Below are positions 37,312-46,673 of a DNA stretch of 64,000 bases, piece by piece. This DNA comes from Jannaschia helgolandensis (GTDB lineage: Bacteria; Pseudomonadota; Alphaproteobacteria; Rhodobacterales; Rhodobacteraceae), in contig NZ_FNZQ01000007.1 in assembly GCF_900109285.1 (NCBI RefSeq), positions 1-64,000 on the forward strand, in the 5' to 3' direction. The notes beneath the pieces are model-generated. The model did no database searches, was not told the DNA's origin, and saw nothing but the letters and a program-made list of their open reading frames with translations. Made by a program: the position numbers and the translations under genes. Every line of letters starts with the position of its first letter. The first letter of the stretch is position 1.

Positions 37312-37322
37312 CTGCACTGCAA
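37312..37322. promoter_or_regulatory. PhaR-type site upstream of phaR
   Basis: CTGC-ACT-GCAA matches the PhaR element except for the last base. It lies 16 nt before the phaR ATG, which suggests autoregulation. Confidence 0.5.
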
Positions 37323-37338
37323 CAATGGGGGGTCGGAC

Positions 37339-37911
37339 ATGGCGGACGAATCGAAGCCGCTGCTGATCAAGCGCTACGCCAGCCGTCGGCTGTATAACAC
37401 CGAGACCAGCGACTATGTGACGCTTGAAGACATCGCCGGGTTCATCCGGGCGGGGCGCGAGGTCAAGATCGTTGACCTGAAATCGGGCGCAGAACTAACG
37501 CGATCCTATCTGCTCCAGATCATTGCGGAACATGAGAGCAAGGGCGAATCGGTGTTGCCACTGGGCGTTCTGACCGATCTCGTGCGCAGTTATACCGGCA
37601 CCGCCCAAAGCGTTGTGCCCGAGTTTCTGGCTTCCAGTTTCGAGATGTTGCGGTCCGGTCAGTCCAAGCTGATCGAGAATATGACCACGATCAATCCGAT
37701 GGCACAGATGCCGGGCTTCAAGGCCATGCAGGAACAGCAGGCAGCCTTCTTCAAGGCGATGACCGGACGCTGGGCTGAAGGCGAAGGCCCGACCGATCAG
37801 GCAGCCGCTGCCCCCGATGCGGATGCGGAAAGTCAATCCAAGGAAGAGCTGGACGCCATCCGAAAGCAGTTGGCTGACATGCAGGCGACGCTGGCCAAGA
37901 TGAACAAGTAA
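37339..37911 (+). CDS. phaR: Polyhydroxyalkanoate synthesis repressor PhaR
   Basis: 190-aa regulator that binds DNA and PHA. The N-terminal PHB/PHA accumulation DNA-binding domain reads LLIKRYASRRLYNTETSDYV; the adjacent segment contains SYLLQIIAEHE and FEMLRSGQSKLIENMTTINP. The C-terminus is acidic then helical. PhaR represses phaP until granules titrate it. The two CTGC-type sites nearby fit this model. Confidence 0.93.
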   Translation: MADESKPLLIKRYASRRLYNTETSDYVTLEDIAGFIRAGREVKIVDLKSGAELTRSYLLQIIAEHESKGESVLPLGVLTDLVRSYTGTAQSVVPEFLASSFEMLRSGQSKLIENMTTINPMAQMPGFKAMQEQQAAFFKAMTGRWAEGEGPTDQAAAAPDADAESQSKEELDAIRKQLADMQATLAKMNK

Positions 37912-37932
37912 CCGGATACCTGACAGTATCGG

Positions 37933-37952
37933 AAGGGGGCTGGCGCCCCCTT
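37933..37952. terminator. Hairpin between phaR and convergent gene
   Basis: AAGGGGGC (37933-37940) pairs with GCCCCCTT (37945-37952) around TGGC. The U tract is weak. It may serve as a bidirectional stop for phaR and the convergent exported-protein gene. Confidence 0.5.
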
Positions 37953-37973
37953 GTTCGTGCCTGACAGCGGGCT

Positions 37974-39203
37974 TTATTGCGCCAGGACGTAGCGTTCCAT
38001 CAGCAACCGCACTGGGCCGGTCTCGCCGTCGCCGACCAGTCGGATCGCCACGGTATAGCTGCCGGGCAAAAGCCGCGAGACGAGGAAGCTGTCCAGACCG
38101 TCCGGCCCGTCGTCGTTTTCTCCGATGCGCCTCCCGACACGGTCGAACAGAACGACTTCGGGGTCGAGGCCGTTGCCGATGACTTCGGTCAGCAGAAGGC
38201 CGCCTGCAGGCAGCTCGAGCCGGTACCACGTCGCGTCAGACGAAGTCTGGACCTCTTGCAGGATAGCTGTGTCGAGCGTGCCCAGATCTGTGATCGTCAC
38301 GCTGTCACCCGCCGTCGGTGCGAATTCGGCGGCGTTCAGACGGCGCAGGCGATCGGCGGCGGGATCAAAGGTTTCCAGCCCGACAGTGATCAGGTTTTCG
38401 TTGCCGTTCAGATCCTCGATTTCGATGCAATAGTCACCAGGCTCCAGCCTCTGGGTCAGGTCGATTCGGGAGTTCAGTCCATCGAAATCGTCGTTCTCGG
38501 CCAAGACGTTGTGCCGGGCATCAAGCAGGCGGATCAGGGGGTCGCCGTATTCGCTGCTTGCGGTGACAGATATCGGCGTCGCCTCAGCCAAGGTGAAGCC
38601 ATAGGCGGGTGTGGACCCTGCCGTGTTCGATGCGGACAGGCCTTCCGTCAGGCCTGGGATGTCGAGATCAGTGCCCAACGATGCAGTGTCGGGTTCGAAG
38701 CACCCCGCACCGGTGCCGCCGGAATCGATCGGCGCAGCGGCTGAAGGAATGGCGGGCGTGCCAAAGTCCTGATCGCCGCGGCCCAGTTTGACCGAAACAT
38801 CCGTGACGCCCGATTCATAGCTGCGCGCGGCAAGGCAATAGGTGCCCTCGGCAAGTGTTGTCTGCACCGATGCGCCGAAATCGCCGGCGGAATCGTCGTC
38901 GGCGGCGACTTCGACCCCGGCGGCATCATAGACCGAGATATAGGGATCGCCTGCCGGGATGGCGCTGACATCGATCCGCACGTCGGTGTCCTGCGAGAGG
39001 GTGAACATCCGCACCAGATGGCCCGCAATGGGCACCTGACCTTCGGTATCGAAAATGTCGTCCGCGGTGGCCAGGTCAGACGCGGCTTCCTCTCCGCCGA
39101 CCCATTCGCCCACCAGTGATATCCCGCCGCAGATCGGCGACTGGGCCAGCGCGGGTCCGGAGAAGACAATCAGAAGGGTGATGCCTGCGAGAATGCGTTT
39201 CAT
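37974..39203 (-). CDS. Exported protein with three PPC-like repeats
   Basis: 409-aa secreted or periplasmic protein. The signal peptide is MKRILAGITLLIVFSGPALA. Three similar beta-rich units follow (about 28-140, 180-285, 295-405). Each has a DPxIxLxD-like strand, an acidic turn (ADDDSAGD, ENDDFDG, ENDDGPDG) and LxPGxYxxxxR or similar, as in pre-peptidase C-terminal domains. No enzymatic domain is present. The ATG at 39203 follows GGAGGG. Function unknown; the acidic turns may bind calcium. Confidence 0.7.
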   Translation of the reverse strand: MKRILAGITLLIVFSGPALAQSPICGGISLVGEWVGGEEAASDLATADDIFDTEGQVPIAGHLVRMFTLSQDTDVRIDVSAIPAGDPYISVYDAAGVEVAADDDSAGDFGASVQTTLAEGTYCLAARSYESGVTDVSVKLGRGDQDFGTPAIPSAAAPIDSGGTGAGCFEPDTASLGTDLDIPGLTEGLSASNTAGSTPAYGFTLAEATPISVTASSEYGDPLIRLLDARHNVLAENDDFDGLNSRIDLTQRLEPGDYCIEIEDLNGNENLITVGLETFDPAADRLRRLNAAEFAPTAGDSVTITDLGTLDTAILQEVQTSSDATWYRLELPAGGLLLTEVIGNGLDPEVVLFDRVGRRIGENDDGPDGLDSFLVSRLLPGSYTVAIRLVGDGETGPVRLLMERYVLAQ

Positions 39204-39269
39204 GAAATCCCTCCGAAAATTATGACGTTCCGCAACGGTAGGGGGCCGCTGCCACAAGGGCAACGGCGA

Positions 39270-40640
39270 TCACGCCACGTCGGCGAACACCTGATCCAGC
39301 GCGGCAGAGAGCTTGTCGAACATTTCGTCCATCTGCGCGTCGGTCATGATGAAGGGCGGGCACAGCACGATGGATTGACCCAGTGGACGGCACAACAGGC
39401 CGTGATCGCCGCAGGTATTGGCGATGCGTTCCGACACCGACAGTTCCGATTCAAACGGCGTCTTGCTGGACTTGTCGCGCACCGCTTCCAGTGCGCCCAT
39501 CAACCCGCGGCCCCGCCATTCGCCGATGTGATCGTGTTGCGCCAGCCTGGCCAACCCGGTCTCGAACCGGGGGATCAGGCGCTGGACGTTTTCGAGTAGC
39601 CCGCCGTTCAGCACGAGGTCGATGGACGCTAGCGCAATGGCGCAGCCGACCGGATGGCCCGATGCGGTGAAGCCGTGCGGAAACTCCTCAATGATGTCGG
39701 TCGCGCGTTGCAGACGGTCGGACAGGTCAGGGCCAAGGATCACGGCCCCCATCGGAAAATAACCTGCCGTCAGCGCCTTGGAGGATATGATGGCATCTGG
39801 CACAAACCCGTAGCTTTCGCAGCCCCAGACCGACCCGGTGCGCCCGAATCCGGTAATGACCTCGTCCGCGATGATGGGAATATTGTGCGTCCGCAGCACC
39901 GGCAGGATCGCGTCGAAATAGCCCTCCACCGGGGGGATCACGCCGCCTGCACCCTGCACGGGTTCGGCAAAGAACCCGGCGATGGTATCGGCCCCTTCGT
40001 TCGCGATCAGTTCTTCCAGTTCGGCCACCAGCCGGGCGAGGAAGTCGGCCTCGCTCTCACCCGACTGACCTTCGCGCCAGTAGTGCGGGCAGGTCAGGTG
40101 CAGGAAGCCGGGCATGGGCAGGCCGAAAACGGAGTTATAGGGCTTGCCGGTCATCGACGCGCTGACCGCCGTTACGCCGTGATAGGCGTTGACGCGGGTG
40201 ATGATCTTGCGCGCGTTCGGGCGGCCTTCGCTGGCATGCATGAACCACAGCATCTTGACCATGGTGTCGTTCGCCTCGGATCCGGAATTGGTATAGAATA
40301 CCTTGCCGCTCTCGAAGGGTGAAACCTCGACCAGCGTTTCCGAAAGCATCACCGCCTGGTCGGATATCCGTCCGAAAAATGCATGGTATCCGGGAAACCG
40401 GGCGTACTGGTCCTGCGCGGCCTTGATCAATCCGGGGTCGTCGAAGCCCGCGATCATGTTCCACAGACCGGAATTCGCATCCAGATATCGCCGGCCTTGG
40501 GTATCGAAGACATACGGCCCTTCGCCATGGGTCAGAACTGTGGTGCCGCGCGCTTCGATGGACGGCAGGTCGGTAAACCCGAAGAAGCTGTTCTGCTTGG
40601 CGCGGGCGTCCCAGGAATTGGGGCGTGTGGTATCGGACAT
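39270..40640 (-). CDS. Class III (omega) aminotransferase
   Basis: 456-aa PLP-dependent aminotransferase. Motifs are YTNSGSEANDTMVKMLWF, NAYHGVTAVSASMTG, FFAEPVQGAGG, IADEVITGFGRTG, and SSKALTAGYFPMGA with the PLP lysine. It resembles taurine/beta-alanine:pyruvate aminotransferases; the amine donor cannot be fixed. It is divergent from otnK. Confidence 0.88.
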   Translation of the reverse strand: MSDTTRPNSWDARAKQNSFFGFTDLPSIEARGTTVLTHGEGPYVFDTQGRRYLDANSGLWNMIAGFDDPGLIKAAQDQYARFPGYHAFFGRISDQAVMLSETLVEVSPFESGKVFYTNSGSEANDTMVKMLWFMHASEGRPNARKIITRVNAYHGVTAVSASMTGKPYNSVFGLPMPGFLHLTCPHYWREGQSGESEADFLARLVAELEELIANEGADTIAGFFAEPVQGAGGVIPPVEGYFDAILPVLRTHNIPIIADEVITGFGRTGSVWGCESYGFVPDAIISSKALTAGYFPMGAVILGPDLSDRLQRATDIIEEFPHGFTASGHPVGCAIALASIDLVLNGGLLENVQRLIPRFETGLARLAQHDHIGEWRGRGLMGALEAVRDKSSKTPFESELSVSERIANTCGDHGLLCRPLGQSIVLCPPFIMTDAQMDEMFDKLSAALDQVFADVA

Positions 40641-40847
40641 GATAAACCTCGTGCGTGTCGCGGCGACGCTACGCTTGTCCCGATGCGCCGTCCATCGGGG
40701 ACTTGGGCCGCGACCGCAGGGTGTGTCGCGACGAACGGGCGCGACCTTCCTGCATCACATGCCGGGCAAAAATACCGGGCGGTCCTGCCCCGTCCTTTCA
40801 ATACCTTGTCCCTGCGGGGCACTGTGCACGCAGGGGGCGATCCGATC

Positions 40848-42119
40848 ATGAGCAACACGTTTTTCGGCGCAATTGCGGACGATTTCACCGGGGCCACCGA
40901 TCTGGCCGCGATGCTGTCGCGTGCCGGTGTTCCGGTCACCCTGCGGATCGGCTTGCCAGAGGGTCCCGTGGCAAACGAGACCGCGACCGCATTCGAAGTC
41001 ATCGCCCTCAAGATTCGCACCGTGCCGCCCGAGGATGCCGTGGCCGAGGCGCGCGCCGCATTGCGCTGGCTGCGGGCGCGGGGGGCGAAGCGCATTTTCT
41101 GGAAGTACTGTTCGACCTTCGACAGCACGCCACGCGGCAACATCGGTCCGGTTGCCGATGCGCTGATGTCGGATTTGAAAATCGACCGGACGGTGCACTG
41201 TCCTGCCTTTCCGGAAAACGGGAGGCGGGTATTCATGGGCAATCTGTTCGTGAATGACATGCTGTTGAGCGAAAGCCCGATGAAGGATCATCCGCTGACG
41301 CCGATGCGCGACTCAAATCTGATGCGTCTGCTTGCGCCGCAGATAAAACGCCAAACCGGACTGGTGACCTTTCCGACCGTCCGCCGGGGCGCCGAAGCCG
41401 TTCGCGATGCCATGGCGACGCTGTCCGGCCATGTCGTTCTGGATGCGGTGGAGGATTGCGATTTGGCCACTCTGGCCGAGGCGCTTCACGATATTCCGTT
41501 GATCTGCGGTGGATCTGCCATCGCGCAGCCGCTGCCAGCCCTGTGGCGAAACACCGGAACCATTGGACAGACGGCGACCGCGCCATTGCCCAAAGTGACA
41601 GGTGGGCAGATCGTGCTGTCGGGGTCATGTTCGGCGATGACGCGGGCGCAGGTCGGCGTTTATCTGAAGGGCGCGGCCGGGTATCGTCTGGACCCGCTGG
41701 AATTGGCCCAGGGCAATCTGGCCGATGCACGTGCCTGGCTCAAGATGCAGGACCCGAATGCGCCCAAGATCGTCTTCGCCACGGCCGAGCCAAAATCCGT
41801 GGCGGCGGCGCAAGACCGGCTGGGCGTGGCGAGGGCGGGGGCCTTGGTCGAGGACGCACTGGCGCAACTGGCTATCGACGCCCGCAATATGGGCGTGTCC
41901 CGGATCGTGGTCGCAGGCGGTGAAACAAGCGGTGCGGTGACGCGCGCGCTGAATGTCGACCGCCTGACCATCGGGCCAGAGGTCGCGCCGGGCGTGCCCT
42001 GGTGCTTTACCGGCAATGGACTGGCACTGGCACTGAAGTCCGGAAACTTCGGGGCCGAGACGTTTTTCAACGACGCCTTCGAAATGCTGGAGCATGGAGT
42101 TGCGTCTGCGACGGGCTGA
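40848..42119 (+). CDS. otnK: 3-oxo-tetronate kinase OtnK (four-carbon acid sugar kinase)
   Basis: 423-aa kinase of the former DUF1537 family, acting on 3-oxo-tetronate-type sugar acids. The N-terminal substrate domain starts FFGAIADDFTGATDLA and has YCSTFDSTPRGNIGP; the C-terminal nucleotide part has VLSGSCSAMTRAQV and VAGGETSGAVTRAL. Partner genes of the usual otn pathway are not adjacent, so the physiological substrate is uncertain. The ATG at 40848 has a distant GGGGG. Confidence 0.85.
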   Translation: MSNTFFGAIADDFTGATDLAAMLSRAGVPVTLRIGLPEGPVANETATAFEVIALKIRTVPPEDAVAEARAALRWLRARGAKRIFWKYCSTFDSTPRGNIGPVADALMSDLKIDRTVHCPAFPENGRRVFMGNLFVNDMLLSESPMKDHPLTPMRDSNLMRLLAPQIKRQTGLVTFPTVRRGAEAVRDAMATLSGHVVLDAVEDCDLATLAEALHDIPLICGGSAIAQPLPALWRNTGTIGQTATAPLPKVTGGQIVLSGSCSAMTRAQVGVYLKGAAGYRLDPLELAQGNLADARAWLKMQDPNAPKIVFATAEPKSVAAAQDRLGVARAGALVEDALAQLAIDARNMGVSRIVVAGGETSGAVTRALNVDRLTIGPEVAPGVPWCFTGNGLALALKSGNFGAETFFNDAFEMLEHGVASATG

Positions 42120-42247
42120 CGAGAAGCTTCCCATACGATATGCGATTCCACGCGCCACAGAATGCCGGTGATGCCGCGTCAGTTCTGTGTTTGACCGCCT
42201 GCGCCTCCGATCGCTTCGAAATTCAGGGCGTGGCGGCGCCGGGCATT

Positions 42248-42685
42248 CTAGCGTTCCATCGGAACGGTAACGGGACCGTCATTGACCAGATGCACCGCCA
42301 TATCCGCCCCGAAACGTCCGGTCTCGACATGAATGCCCGTGGCGCGCAGGGCGGAAACGAAATGCTCGTAGAGCCGTTCACCTTCGTCCGGCGGGGCTGC
42401 GGCGGAGAAACCGGGGCGATTGCCGCGTGAGGTATCGGCGGCCAGAGTGAACTGACTGACAACCAGCGCGCCGCCGCCGGTTTCGAGCAGCGAGCGGTTC
42501 ATGCGGCCGTTGTCGTCACGAAAGATCCGCAGTTTGGCGACACGATCGGCCAGAGCCTTGGCATTTGGCTCGGCATCGCCCTGCATTGCGCAGACCAGAA
42601 CCAACACGCCCGGTCCGATGCGACCAACGGTGTCACCTGCAATGTCGACGCGGGCTTCGGTGACACGCTGGACGATTGCTTTCAT
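42248..42685 (-). CDS. dtd: D-aminoacyl-tRNA deacylase
   Basis: 145-aa Dtd, which hydrolyses D-amino acids from tRNA. It starts [15 protein letters not shown]; the active-site motifs are [17 protein letters not shown] and NDGPVTVPM. It follows the PfkB kinase by 10 nt on the same strand. Confidence 0.93.
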   Translation of the reverse strand: MKAIVQRVTEARVDIAGDTVGRIGPGVLVLVCAMQGDAEPNAKALADRVAKLRIFRDDNGRMNRSLLETGGGALVVSQFTLAADTSRGNRPGFSAAAPPDEGERLYEHFVSALRATGIHVETGRFGADMAVHLVNDGPVTVPMER

Positions 42686-42695
42686 CGGGGCGGCT

Positions 42696-43577
42696 TCACA
42701 ATTCCGATGCCCAGGGCGGGTTGGCCCCGGCCCGAGACACGGTAATCGCGGCGGCGGCGACGCCCAGTTCCAGCGCGGCGCGCAGGTCGCCGTCCGACGG
42801 GGCCTGCTTGCCCAAAACACCCGCACGATGCAGCCCGGCGAGGAAGCCCGCATTGAACGTATCACCCGCACCGACGGTATCGACGACCTCCACCCTGTGG
42901 GCGGGGACACGGACCTCTGCCTCGCGGGTGATCGCACGCACGCCCGCCGCGCCTTCTGTCAGGCACAGGATGCGTGCCCCCGCGTCCAGAACCTCGTCGG
43001 GCGTCATGCCCAGCCAGTCGATGTCGACATCCGACAGCTTGACCACATCCGCCACGGCCAGAAGCCGGTCGAGACGGGCGCGGAAGACCTGGGCATCGCG
43101 GATGAAGCCGGGGCGGATGTTCGGGTCGATCATGACCGGAAGATGCGCATTCGTGAGGGTCAACGCTTCATACGCCCGCGCGCAGGGTTCCACCGCAAGG
43201 CTGATGCCGCCGATGAACAGCGCGGTGATGCCGCCCATGTCCGGCGCATTCTCGGGCGATAGCATGCGGCCCGCAGTGCCTTCGTCATAGAACGCGTATT
43301 CGGCGTGGCCATCGGTCAGCGTCACGAAAGCCAGTGTCGTGGGCCGGTCGCTGATCGCGGCGCGGTTTTGGACGTTGGACGCCGACAGCGCGTCAGACAG
43401 ACGCACGCCGAACAGGTCCGACGACAGGCCGGTGTGCAGGGCGACCGGCGCACCAAGACGACCCAATGCGATCGCGGTATTGAAGACCGCGCCCCCGGTC
43501 GCAGGGTAGAACCCCGGTCCATCGGAGGTTTCGCGGGGCAGCATGTCGATCAGGGCTTCGCCCGCACAAAGGATCAT
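42696..43577 (-). CDS. PfkB-family carbohydrate kinase (fructokinase-like)
   Basis: 293-aa ribokinase-family kinase. The N-terminal sugar site is [16 protein letters not shown] with [15 protein letters not shown]; the C-terminal signature is [19 protein letters not shown] with the catalytic Asp and anion hole. Fructose is the likely but unproven substrate. The ATG at 43577 is chosen because the conserved start lies there. Confidence 0.87.
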   Translation of the reverse strand: MILCAGEALIDMLPRETSDGPGFYPATGGAVFNTAIALGRLGAPVALHTGLSSDLFGVRLSDALSASNVQNRAAISDRPTTLAFVTLTDGHAEYAFYDEGTAGRMLSPENAPDMGGITALFIGGISLAVEPCARAYEALTLTNAHLPVMIDPNIRPGFIRDAQVFRARLDRLLAVADVVKLSDVDIDWLGMTPDEVLDAGARILCLTEGAAGVRAITREAEVRVPAHRVEVVDTVGAGDTFNAGFLAGLHRAGVLGKQAPSDGDLRAALELGVAAAAITVSRAGANPPWASEL

Positions 43578-43603
43578 CGGCTTGGTCTTCCTGTTGGGGT
43601 TGC

Positions 43604-44728
43604 CTACTTGGACTGGGCCGCGATGTAGCCCACGATTGCCGCCACGATCAACGCGGCAATGGTGGCGAATGCGATCTTCCATTTGGAATAGGGCCGTTCG
43701 CCCTGCACCCGCCCGGTCTGGCCGTTGACCACGAAGCGATAGGATTGGCCGCTGTATTTATAGGCTGCGACCCAGACCGGCAGCAGGACATGCTTGAAGG
43801 TGACGTCCGACATGCGTGTGTCAATCCGGTCAATTCGCTGCTGGTCGCCGCCGATGTCCATTCTTACGTCACGGGCGATGACAGCATCCATATGGGCGCG
43901 GGCCTCGGTCAATCCGTCTTCCAGCGTTATGCGATAGGCTTCGGCCCGGAACCCGGCCAGGTATTGCGGCGCATAGGGCGAGAGGGCGGACATGTCCCAG
44001 GGCTGCAGGCCGTCGGTATGACTCTTTGGCAGCGATGATGAGGCGAGGATGACGACGTCGTCGAAAAACCGTGCAACCCGTCCCCGGCGCGGGCTCCAAC
44101 GGATCCTGGGCACCTGAACGCGGGTCGGCTTGCCATCCCGCATCACCGTCTGCGTGACGTAATAGGTGTCGCCGCGTTGCCCGGAATAGCTGCTCTCGGT
44201 CTGGGCATCGAACGTCCAGAAGGGGACATAGACGCCTGTCATCCTGCGTCCCTTGCGGGCGTATTTCTGCAAACCGTTGGGCGCAAACCACAGGCTGCCC
44301 AGCCAGTCATTCATCGCGACATGCGCCTGTCGTTCCTCGAATGCAAAGGGGATCACGGCGGCGGGTTTGATATGGCGGTTGATCCCTGTGCCGGTCACTA
44401 TGGGAGTTGCGCAGAACGGACACTCGGCGGCATGGATGGCGGGGTCGAATTCGATCTGCGCGCCGCAGTTGGGACAATCGAGGACGCGCGTCTCCTCCTG
44501 TTCGGCACCGTCCGCATTCAGACCGCGTTCGATGGCGATCTCGCGGATCGTGTCTCGTAACTGGGGCAGGGGTGTCGTGTTGCCACAATAGTCGCAGATC
44601 ATCTGGTTGTTACCGGGATCGAACCGCATGTCGCTGCCGCAATTATCGCAGGGGAAGCGATGTTCCTCGGTCTTTGGAACTTCGGGCGGCCGCGGTGGGG
44701 TGTCGCGACGAACGGTCGGGATTTTCAC
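43604..44728 (-). CDS. Zinc-ribbon membrane protein (YdjG-like)
   Basis: 374-aa protein. Two N-terminal zinc ribbons are visible: CDNCG with CDYCG (about residues 21-43) and CPNCG with CPFC (about 74-96). A long central domain rich in Trp/Tyr follows (PFWTFDAQTESSYSGQRGD), then a C-terminal membrane helix (about 350-370). The layout recalls Bacillus YdjG of the PspA-linked ydjFGHI locus. The GTG at 44728 overlaps the cytochrome b561 gene stop. Confidence 0.7.
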   Translation of the reverse strand: MKIPTVRRDTPPRPPEVPKTEEHRFPCDNCGSDMRFDPGNNQMICDYCGNTTPLPQLRDTIREIAIERGLNADGAEQEETRVLDCPNCGAQIEFDPAIHAAECPFCATPIVTGTGINRHIKPAAVIPFAFEERQAHVAMNDWLGSLWFAPNGLQKYARKGRRMTGVYVPFWTFDAQTESSYSGQRGDTYYVTQTVMRDGKPTRVQVPRIRWSPRRGRVARFFDDVVILASSSLPKSHTDGLQPWDMSALSPYAPQYLAGFRAEAYRITLEDGLTEARAHMDAVIARDVRMDIGGDQQRIDRIDTRMSDVTFKHVLLPVWVAAYKYSGQSYRFVVNGQTGRVQGERPYSKWKIAFATIAALIVAAIVGYIAAQSK

Positions 44729-45270
44729 AGAAACCTCTGCATCATTTTGGGCACCATGATCCGCAGCGCATTGTCGTGCAGCGCATAGTGGCGCCAGATA
44801 TGATAGAGCGCGTGGAAGCCGACAACGACAGCGAGCGCGTAGAATTCCAGCGAATGCAGCGTTCCGACCCAGGCATTCGCGTCCGGCAGGCCCAAAGGCG
44901 GCGCAATCGGCAGAATGGTCCCGGCGAACAATACACGACTGGCGGTCAGGCCCAGCAGAAACCCGGTGAAGGCAACCCCGAACAGGCCCCATATGAGAGT
45001 CAGATGCAATGGTCTATGAATCCGCCGCGCTGCCCCCCGTAGTTTGGGTCCGGGACGGGAGGCGAGACCCTGTACCAGAAAAGACGCAGTCCAGATCAGG
45101 CATATCGTCACGAACACCAGCCCGAATACGGAATGCAGGGTCACGGCCCAATCGCCCCACCGCGCCACATCGCGAGGTTGCACCAGCAAGAACCAAATCA
45201 AGAACGGCAGAACGGACCAATGAAGAACCTTCAGCCATGTGCGCCGGGCGGGGAGGGATATGCGTTTCAT
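44725..45270 (-). CDS. Cytochrome b561-family membrane protein
   Basis: 181-aa four-helix di-haem type protein. Candidate haem ligands are in LKVLHWSVLP, VTLHSVFGL, TLHSLEFYAL and GFHALYHIWRH. It would move electrons in the cytoplasmic membrane. It overlaps the zinc-ribbon gene by GTGA and may be part of the same transcript. Confidence 0.82.
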   Translation of the reverse strand: MKRISLPARRTWLKVLHWSVLPFLIWFLLVQPRDVARWGDWAVTLHSVFGLVFVTICLIWTASFLVQGLASRPGPKLRGAARRIHRPLHLTLIWGLFGVAFTGFLLGLTASRVLFAGTILPIAPPLGLPDANAWVGTLHSLEFYALAVVVGFHALYHIWRHYALHDNALRIMVPKMMQRFL

Positions 45271-45290
45271 CGCGGTTGCCGCACTGACTT

Positions 45291-45330
45291 CAGAGGGGCG
45301 AGGGGCCAGCCCCTCGCGCTCCCCGGAATA
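45291..45330. repeat. Palindrome plus CCCCGGAATATTTT-type tail
   Basis: GCGAGGGG (45298-45305) pairs with CCCCTCGC (45310-45317), and GCTCCCCGGAATATTTT follows. Similar strings of a GC-rich palindrome followed by a CGG-TATTT tail are, from memory, frequent between genes in Rhodobacterales. It lies between the SPFH gene stop and the cytochrome b561 start (gap 45271-45399). Confidence 0.5.
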
Positions 45331-45399
45331 TTTTCAGAGCAAAGACTGGAGACAGGTTCTGTATGACAGTGAAGCGAGAACGTCGGTCCTGTATCGTCA

Positions 45400-46509
45400 T
45401 CACGCACCGGGCGGGGGTGGGGGCATGACCGTGAAAAGCTGCGCCAGCTCGTCCACGTCATCGGCCGTTTTCCAGCCGTCCTGACCCTGGGTCCAGACCA
45501 TCGTTTCGCGCTTGACCTCACCCTCGGCGACCATGCGGCCCAGTCGTGCCTTGCTGAACGGGCCCTTGCTCTTTCCGCCTTCGGCGATATGCCAGACATG
45601 TTCTACGGGCGGCGGTGGCGGCGGCGGAGCGGCCGGGGCCTGCGCCGGTCGCGCGCCCCAGGGGCCCGATTGCATCATATTACCCATCGCCATGCCCATT
45701 CCGGCACCAAGACCCATGCCCATCCCCGAATTCGGCGTCGTCGCGGCGTCCTGCATCGCCTCGGCGGTGGCATATTGCTGATACTTGTTCAGATCGCCCA
45801 GCACGCCCATCGAGGTGCGCTTGTCCAGGGCCTCCTCGACCGCGGGCGGAAGCGAGATGTTCTCGACATAGAGTTCCGGCACGACCAATCCGTATTCTGC
45901 TGTGGTCGCGCTGATCTGTTCGGCGATGATGCGGCCCAGATCGTCGGTGTTCGCCGCCATGTCGAGGACGGGAATGCGACTGCCGGCCAGCGCGCGCGAT
46001 GCGGACTGTACGATCATGTTGCGGATCTGGAACTGGATCTCGTCGCGGGTGAACTCACCGTCAGTGCCGACGATTTCGGTCAGGAAGCGGCCCGGATCGG
46101 CGATCTTGATTGCATAGGTGCCGAAGGCGCGCAGGCGGACGGGACCGAATTCCGGGTCGCGCAGGGTAATCGGGTTCTTGGTGCCCCATTTCAGGTCCGT
46201 CATCCGCGTGGTCGAGACGAAATAGATCTCGGATTTGAAGGGCGATTTGAAACCGTGATCCCAATGCTGCAACGACGTCATGACCGGCATGTTGTTGGTT
46301 TCCAACATATACAGACCGGGCAGGAACACGTCGGCCAGCTGACCTTCGTGGACAAAGACGGCGGCCTGACCTTCGCGGACCGTCAGTTTGGCACCGTACT
46401 TGATTTCATTGCCCTGCCGCTCGAACCGATAGACGAGGGTGTCACGGGTGTCGTCCGTCCATTCGATGACGTCGATGAACTGGCCGGAGAGGAAATCGAG
46501 GATGGACAT
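45400..46509 (-). CDS. SPFH-domain protein with C-terminal GYF_2 domain
   Basis: 369-aa protein of the 'virion core'/YdjI-like SPFH group, membrane scaffold proteins. The SPFH part spans about residues 25-240 (QAAVFVHEGQLADVFLPGLY, GTDGEFTRDEIQFQIRNM). A Gly/Met-rich linker and a poly-proline tract follow, then a GYF_2-like domain (WHIAEGGKSKGPFSKARLG, about 308-355). Its partners in this locus include the zinc-ribbon protein. No PspA gene is present in the window. Confidence 0.82.
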   Translation of the reverse strand: MSILDFLSGQFIDVIEWTDDTRDTLVYRFERQGNEIKYGAKLTVREGQAAVFVHEGQLADVFLPGLYMLETNNMPVMTSLQHWDHGFKSPFKSEIYFVSTTRMTDLKWGTKNPITLRDPEFGPVRLRAFGTYAIKIADPGRFLTEIVGTDGEFTRDEIQFQIRNMIVQSASRALAGSRIPVLDMAANTDDLGRIIAEQISATTAEYGLVVPELYVENISLPPAVEEALDKRTSMGVLGDLNKYQQYATAEAMQDAATTPNSGMGMGLGAGMGMAMGNMMQSGPWGARPAQAPAAPPPPPPPVEHVWHIAEGGKSKGPFSKARLGRMVAEGEVKRETMVWTQGQDGWKTADDVDELAQLFTVMPPPPPGA

Positions 46510-46673
46510 GAAGTGTTCCTTCGGAAGGGTCGGTCTGTATGATCCAGATGGGGATTATGGTCTCTGGTTCCATACCCGACTTCGGGCAGAGCGGCGCGAT
46601 AAAATCCGCGACAGGACCATATGACCCGACCGCATGACCGAAACCGGGAGGTATGCGAAAAGCCTTCCGGACA

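Noticed and set aside
40641-40847. Possible tRNA or small RNA in the aminotransferase–otnK spacer
   Set aside because: No cloverleaf, TΨC or anticodon arm pattern; only promoter-type intergenic DNA.
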